DNA of 64,000 nt, taken from positions 2,051,001-2,115,000 of the forward strand of contig OU015567.1 in the NCBI GenBank assembly GCA_907165135.1, written 5' to 3'. A program made the translations under genes and the position numbers. A model generated the notes under the pieces. The model made no database searches. It saw only the letters and a program-made list of their open reading frames with translations, and had not been told where the DNA came from. Positions 57,901 through 64,000 of this stretch are shown one piece after another; positions within the stretch are counted from its first letter, which is position 1; each line of letters opens with the position of its first letter. This stretch comes from Oikopleura dioica (Eukaryota; Chordata; Appendicularia; Copelata; Oikopleuridae).

Positions 57901-60900
57901 AGCCTACAGAAGCTCCTGACTGTAATTGTGAAGATGACGAGTGTCCAAATGTTTGTCCACCAGAGTGTGATAGTCCGCAGTGCGCACCGAAGCCAAACTG
58001 TGATAATTCTCCAAATTGTAATCCCGAGGATATTGAATCTACAACCGAGCCTGACAATGGTTTAACATTCGAACTGACAACTGCTGAGCCAGCTGGACCA
58101 TATGTAACTTACTTCGACAACCAAGGACCGCTTGTTACGACTGAAGGTCCTCCAGGTCCACCAGAAGAGCCAGAACTCTGCGTCGAGCCATGGTCGGAAT
58201 GGTCTCCCTGTGATTGTATTGAAGAAAGATCGATGCGATCAAGAGAGAGAATTTGTTTTTGTGAACTTTGTTTGGAAGATCTTTTCGAAGAAGAAATTTG
58301 CACTGAGCCTTGTGAGGTAGGAAAAGCCTCCAAAAATAAAAAAAGAAATTCATCAGTTTCAGGAAGCCAAGCCAACAACAGCAAGTCCAAAGCCAAGTAC
58401 GAGTGAGCCCAATCCAACCACTTCAAAATTAGAACCAATTAGAACAACTATTAGCATGGGAACGAGTATAACTACAAATCGCATGGAATTGCCCGTCAAT
58501 TCAGACTTACCTACCCTAGCAAAGTTAACCACTTCTCACACAATTAGCACCAGTACTGAAGACGATTCCACCACTCGGCAAAGTACCAACGTAAGTGCAA
58601 ATCGTTTACCGCGCTGATGACAGGTTCGGTTAGAGCTTGACATTCAACTTCTTTTTTTAGCACGAAACATGGACAGCCAATTCGAATGATGATTTATACG
58701 ATGCTTCGACTTGGCCGTCGTCCAGTCCTGAGACTGACGCCTTGTCCACAGTGACGGAATATTGGACAGAAAGTGGATTAACAAGTTCGCCCGACACGAC
58801 CTTTGCGCCCTTGATGGAGACAACGATGACTCACCTCGATGAGTTGGAAGCAACGACAAAAATAGCCACAACTCCAAGTCCAAGTTTTTCGCTGGAAACA
58901 ACCCAAAAGACGATATTGGAAAAGACTGATCGATGGTCAACGGAGGCAATCACAGATGATGAAGAGGATGATTGTAATTGCGATGATTTCGAAGCATCCG
59001 GAGATGACGAGTCTGGCTCTGGATACAAATCATGTTGTAAAATCAGTCCGACAATTTTACCTAGAGAGCCCATTATTGAAGAGTCGACTACTGAGTTGGA
59101 TGTTTTTGCAGAAACAACTGAAGGATTTCAAACTGAGTCTCCCTTCGTTGAAATAACGACTCAAGACATCAGTTTTACTACGCAATCTGCTTTAGAAACT
59201 TCACTGCCAAATGAATCTACAACTGAAGAATACATCACTGTTTGGGACTGCAATACAACTGAATCCGCCGACGATCAGACACCGTTTTCGGATGAAACAA
59301 CCGCATATTCTACAACTGAACTTGAGTTCAGTTCGGGTCAATCTATTGAGCAAACAACGATCCCAGTTCAAACAAGTTCCACCATTCAGCCCACTGGAAA
59401 CTGCGATGGGAAATGTGGAGAAGAAATTCCATTACCAAAGACGACGGAAATCCCTGATTGTCAGGAATGCGAAACAGAAGATGAAGACAGCGAACCAAAA
59501 ACGTCTTCCGCGGAAGTGACAACATCGATCACGACAACGGATTCTGATTGCAATTGTGATGAAGAAGAAAATTGCATCCATTCAAACTCATCATCATCTT
59601 CAACGTCATCTCAGAAAATATCAACTACAACAGTAACAACATCAACAACAACGCGTTCAACTAAGTCAGAATCAACAACATCGACATCAGCATCAACAAA
59701 ATCCCCGCTCACCGAAAAATCAAAAGACTGCGAATGTACTGAGAAACATGGATGCGACGCTGCTCCTGATAAAACATCAACATCAACTGTTCACTCAAAA
59801 GAGGAAACGTCGACAACAACCTCAACGAAGCAAATGTCAACAACGACATCAGCAACAATCTCAACTCCAAATATATCAGAAGACTGTGATTGCAAAAATA
59901 ATTCCGACTGCGAATGCCAACCCGTCACAACTACAGATTATATCGAGATTACAACGACTCCGACAGAAGAAAGTTCAACAACAACAACAACATCAACTAC
60001 AACATCATCAACTACAACATCATCAACTACAACAACATCAACAACAACCACAACAAAGCCTGAATTGATATCCATCCCTGGACGCCCAGACATCATTATT
60101 GGAAACAACAACAACGAGCAAGTCACAAGTGGATCCAATCTCATAAGTCCACCTCTTGAGCCAACTGCAAGCGCTCCCGAAGGTGTCGGAATCAAAAAGA
60201 TCCAAGCTTCCTGCTCCTGCCTGGCTCTGAATGAAAAATTCCTTGGCTGATACAAATACCAAATCTCATAAATTCGCTCCGGTTCATCCCAATGCAGCAA
60301 AATCGCAATACTAGTGCATGTTTTTACTAAAAACCAATTTCACCTTTTTCAGTCGATCAAACATTTTCTAAAGATACATTTAGCGTGCGACAAAGGCAAT
60401 TGGGAACCATGGGGTCCTTGTTCAACAACTTGTGGTGAAGAGGGAACTCGAACCCGTAAGAGACCATGCGGAAGCGGTTGTGACGCGGATAAAGAAGATG
60501 AAAGGCCGGAGGAAACTGGGCCTTGTGATGCAAGGTAAAAAAGACTCACTTAGCATAGGATACAAAAAATATTAGCGATTGCGCGCCCTGTCCTAAGAAA
60601 GAATGCGATTGCTCTGTTCCTGCTTGCGATCGGCCAAAGGTTGTTTTTTCTTTCTTTGTGAAAGAGATATTAATAGCTCTTAGGACTGCGAATGCCCCGA
60701 TGAGCTGAAAGAAATGTGTGCATGGACTGAATGGTCCGGCTTCTGCGGCTGCAGTGCATCCTGTGATGAAGGCATCCAAGCTCGAACGCGAAAATGCTTT
60801 TGTGGAGATGAGGAAGCCATCGGTTTGCCCCAGCCTGGTTGCGAAGGAGAACCCCAAGAGGAAGTTCCTTGTAATGAGGGACCATGTGACCCAACCGAAA

Positions 60901-63900
60901 ATTGCTTGGAAAATGGTCTTGTTTGCAGTCCAGGTAAACTTTTCCTTTCAACCCCGTTAATTTTTGGAAATTCGTCTCGAGAACTTGATATTACGCAACA
61001 GTTATCAAGAGAACGCACGTTCTTTTCGCGTTTTTCCTCACAAAAAAGAGCTCTCGAGAGTTCTAGACCAAGCATTTTTCATAATTCTGACATAAACCTT
61101 TCTTACAAAAATTTTCGTAATTATTTTTAATCGATGACTATACCCTTAAAGGTCAATGGTCTGATTTCGGCCCTTGCGATGCTCCTTGTGGCGAAACTAG
61201 ACAGCAAACTCGAGAACGATCTTGTGAATGTCCCGAAGGAATCCCAGCTGATCACGAAGAGTGTGGCTGTGGAGAAACCTCCGAGTGCAAAACTTGCCGT
61301 GGCGAATGCGACAATAATCCCGAACCCTGGACAAGTTGGTCTCCTTGTGAGTGCGAAATGGAGAACCCTGAGCGATCGCGCTTCCGAGAATGCGACAGTT
61401 GCGATGACTCTGTGCCTCTTGTTGAGACTGAGACCTGTCCACCGGTAAATAAATAATTCTGTCGTCTTGTCGATTTACTTTTAACCTATCAGGGCGAGTG
61501 TGTTCCTGAAATGAGTCTGGACGACTGCTTGGGCGATTGGGAAGATTGGGGACCATGCGATGCTGTTTGCGGCGTTGGTACTCGAACACGAGAACGTCCT
61601 TGCAAGTGTGGCCAACCAGGCTGCCCTGGTTGTGAGGAAACGAGCGAAGAAGAAGAATGTATCGGTGATCAAGAACCTTGCGAAGCCGGGCCTTGGTCGG
61701 AATTCGGCGAGTGTGATGCTAAATGCGACGAGCCTGGCCAGCAGTTCCGAAATAGAGAGTGCTTCTGTCCACCCGGAATCGACGAGGACCATCCCGATTG
61801 TGGATGTGAGAGCACTTCTGAATGTAAATCGTGCATTGGCAACTGCAACTGCCCAACAGAGTGGGAGCCATGGGGCCCCTGCGACGGTGTTTGTGACGGA
61901 TTTTAGAAAGACTGGGAATTAGATTTATTATAACTTCCCGGGTCTTTCTAAATCCGATTCTAGCGGATCGGGATACCGCGAGCGAGTGCGATACAACCCT
62001 TGCGACCCGAACCCAGATGCTCCTCCAGAAGTTCTTACTGAACCCTGTGCCGAAGAGCCAATTATGTGCGTTGCTTCTGAATGGAGCGAATTCGGCGAGT
62101 GCGATGCTGAGTGCGACGGATTTGGACAAATGACCAGAAGCAGAGAATGCGCTTGCCCAGAAGGAGCAGATGAGGATGATGAAGAATGCGGCTGTGGGTG
62201 AGTTTGAACCTGTTTTTCACTTTTTATTTTGTTGAATAGTGAACTGACCGAATGCAAATCTTGCCAAGGCAAGCCATGCAACTGCTGGGGCGAATGGGCT
62301 CCTTGGTCTCCATGTGACGGTCCATGTGGCGGTGGAGTTAGAACTCGAGAATCTCAAAACATTTGCGATGAAGGTGTCGAGCCAAAGATTGAGGAAGAAG
62401 AGTGCGAAGAAATCAGTAAGTTTCCATCATTTACGCATTAAATTCAGACGCTCTTTAGTTTGCACGCCTGGAGAATGGTCTGAATGGACTGAGTGCGATG
62501 CCGAGCCTGGCGAGTACGGTCAGAAATTCCGTGAGCGCGATTGCACTTGCCCACCTGGTGGCGACGAACTCAACCCCGATTGCGGCTGTGGAGATTTGAA
62601 AGAATGCTTGAGCTGCAAGGGTGAGTCACTTTGTGAATGGTCACCCTGGTCTGAGCCCAAAGCGCCATGCACTGCTACTTGTGGTGGCGGAACTCAACCA
62701 CGTGATCGAACTTGCAACGAAAGACCAAAGTCATTCGAGTCGCCAGAGGCCCCTCGACGAACCTGTGAAAAAATCCCCGATATTGAAGAAGGCTGCCCTG
62801 GTGCTTTTACTGAACAGACTCCCTGCTCATTTGATGCTTGTCCTCCAAAATGCGAATTTGGAGAATGGAGCTGCTGGTCTGAATGCAGTGCTACTTGCGG
62901 CGGTGGAAAAATGTCACGTGAACGACCATGCAACTGTCCCGAAGGAGTTCCAGAATCTGAATGCGAAAACAATGGGCAGTGCGATGGCGAGCCTATCGAA
63001 GGTTAAATTGAAAAAAAATGTTTCACTCTTTATTTTTTTAATTCTAGAGCAAGATTGCAATACAGATGTCACTTGCCCTCCTGACTGTGAATTTGGCGAC
63101 GACTGGGCCCCATGGGGTCCATGCACAACCACTTGCGGCCCTGGATCTCGTCAACGAGAGAAAGAATGTGACTGTAAGAGCTCAGACAGCTGCGACGGTT
63201 GCGAAGTACCCGAAGGATCCAATCCTGATGACTTCCTCGAGACTGGTGACTGCCCGAACGCTCCATGTACTTGCTGGGGAGACTGGGCTCCATGGAGCGA
63301 GTGCCCCAACAGTTGTGGAACTGACACTAGAACTCGAGAGCGACCTTGCATTTGCGAAGATGAGGACTGCAACGAAGAAGACAACATCGAGCAAGAACTC
63401 TGTCCTGGTGACTCTTGCATGTGGTCTTGCTGGTCCGAGTGGACCGAGTGTCTCGGCGGCGTGAACTCGTTGGAGGGACCTCCCTGTGGCGAGTCAACTA
63501 AGAAGAGAACTCGAACTTGCGACTGCCCACCTGGTGTCGATGAGTCCGAGTGCGGATGTGAAGGACCTTCGGAAGAAGAAGAACCTTGTGATCTTGGATC
63601 TTGCGAAGACCGTAAGTAAAACACTAGATAATATGCATGAGACCGAAATGAAATTGACTTTCATTTGCTCTTACTTACCATGACAATAGTCTGCTACACT
63701 CAATGGAGTCCGTGGTCGCCGTGCGGCGAGTGCGGCGGCCTTAGCACGCGCGAACGCGAATGCATGTGCGACGCCGAGTGGTGCCAGTTCACCACTACGG
63801 AGATGAACGAGTGCCCTGATTTTAAGTGCAAACCAGGCACGGGCTCACTTCACTTTATAAATAATAATGAACATATTATTTATAATCTCAAACATTCAAA

Positions 63901-64000
63901 AAGCCTCGTAAACAGGTCAGTGGTCTGACTGGTCACCTTGCACGGCCACGTGTGGTCCGCGGGCGATTATGACCAAAACCAGGGATTGCAATTGCCCCGA
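55000..64000 (+). CDS. giant secreted protein: thrombospondin type 1 repeats and mucin-like blocks (runs off the window)
   Basis: The start MKKIDLKDRISILTVIACM is a weak signal peptide. Four TSP1-like repeats follow (CDWSPCGASCG, WSAWGECCGGDCG, MPWSECSATCG, WSTWSECTASCG). Then come a Ser/Thr-rich block (56790-58180), one repeat (EPWSEWSPCDCIEE), a second Thr-rich block (58380-60240) and an unbroken train of about 17 more repeats (EPWGPCSTTCG, APWSPCDGPCGGG, CWSECSATCGGG, APWGPCTTTCG and others). The repeats keep the W-x-x-W core and CSxTCG-like Cys but are unusually acidic. The mucin blocks carry recurring Cys pairs such as LDCNTTES and DCNCEDDEC. The last introns include a hairpin intron at 61897-61963 and a GC-AG intron at about 63839-63915. 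The 3' end lies beyond the window. The junction near 60240-60370 is unresolved. Probably an extracellular matrix or house component; that role is inference. Confidence 0.85.
57130..57390 (+). repeat. Thr/Ser mucin-like low-complexity coding block 1
   Basis: Runs of ACA/ACG/ACT and AGC/TCA/TCG codons encode poly-Thr and poly-Ser (TSTATTTTTEKTTTSTTSSA, SSSSSSSISSSSESS). Such stretches are usual O-glycosylation regions. A second, similar block lies at 59580-60055. Confidence 0.9.
59580..60055 (+). repeat. Thr/Ser mucin-like low-complexity coding block 2
   Basis: Near-uninterrupted Thr/Ser codons with CAACAACA-type microsatellite character at 59970-60050. Interspersed Cys-rich islands (DCECTEKHGCD, DCDCKNNSDCECQ) break the block. 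Confidence 0.9.
61897..61963 (+). mobile_element. 67-base hairpin intron in the TSP1 gene
   Basis: The coding frame reads CDGVCD, then an insert, then GSGYRERVRYNPC. The insert begins CGGATTTTAGAAAGACTGGG and holds the near-exact inverse at 61936-61956. CGGAT occurs at both edges (61897-61901 and 61964-61968). Splicing out one CGGAT with the hairpin gives an in-frame Asp-Gly-Ser and AG at the acceptor, but the donor dinucleotide is CG. Confidence 0.7.

Noticed and set aside
63838-63915. Last complete intron of the TSP1 gene as a fifth MITE-derived intron
   Set aside because: It contains an AT-rich inverted stretch (ATAAATAAT/ATTATTTAT), but there are no clear direct repeats and the GC-AG ends are ordinary for this genome.
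1-64000. tRNA, rRNA, snRNA or spliced-leader genes
   Set aside because: I looked for tRNA B-box-like GGTTCGAATCC and for the spliced-leader core known from Oikopleura dioica. None was found by eye. A covariance search would be needed to be sure.

Overview
The window looks like nuclear DNA of an appendicularian tunicate (Oikopleura or a close relative). The genes are animal or chordate families cut by many very short introns, mostly 40-50 nt. Several introns lack GT donors: besides GT-AG there are clear GC-AG and GA-AG introns, which are known to be common in Oikopleura. The species call is inference, since no rRNA, mitochondrial or spliced-leader sequence is visible to confirm it. All exon models were read by eye from splice signals and reading frame. 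Gene ends are firmer than every internal junction.

Layout. 1-7.3 kb is AT-rich sequence without a convincing gene, with one mariner-like MITE at 5.3 kb. 7.3-10.4 kb holds three small unrecognised genes, one minus and two plus; the middle one encodes a single-pass membrane protein. 10.4-13.3 kb is mostly non-coding with a MITE and a GC-rich island. 13.3-21.0 kb is a large plus-strand gene for a ZNF532/ZNF592/ZNF687-type multi-C2H2 protein with a long Gln/Asn/Ser/Pro-rich N-terminal half. 22.6-26.2 kb carries two sulfotransferases on the plus strand: a carbohydrate-sulfotransferase-like gene and a clear tyrosylprotein sulfotransferase. 26.3-28.8 kb is a decayed copy of a secreted-protein gene whose sister copy lies at 51.0-52.9 kb. 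29.0-35.1 kb is a minus-strand multicopper oxidase whose large intron holds a recent partial tandem duplication, including a dead copy of one of its own exons. 35.6-37.1 kb is a large fold-back element made of two opposed arrays of a short repeat. 37.1-39.4 kb is duplicated non-coding sequence and a MITE. 39.4-41.5 kb is an SLC43-like transporter, 42.7-43.6 kb a neuronal calcium sensor, 43.7-44.9 kb a secreted-looking 5-hydroxyisourate hydrolase (minus), 45.5-47.8 kb an EGF-like/kelch secreted protein (minus) and 48.2-50.4 kb an aquaporin with an NPC/NPA motif pair. From 55.0 kb to the window edge runs a giant plus-strand gene for an extracellular protein with about 22 thrombospondin type 1 repeats and two Ser/Thr-rich mucin-like blocks.

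The most interesting theme is the link between small inverted-repeat transposons and introns. In the hydroxyisourate hydrolase, the aquaporin, the TSP1-repeat gene and probably the small membrane-protein gene, an inverted-repeat insert flanked by a short direct repeat sits inside coding sequence. Removing the insert plus one copy of the direct repeat restores the reading frame and, where the family is known, the conserved motif. In all four cases the acceptor is AG, but the implied donors are GG, CC, CG and GA rather than GT. This looks like MITE-derived intron gain tolerated by a permissive spliceosome. Similar intron gain has been described in the related appendicularian Fritillaria. It needs transcript evidence here.

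The genes do not form one pathway. Functional neighbours are the two sulfotransferases, and there are several secreted or matrix-type proteins (multicopper oxidase, kelch protein, TSP1/mucin protein) that would fit an animal that builds an extracellular house. That last link is inference.
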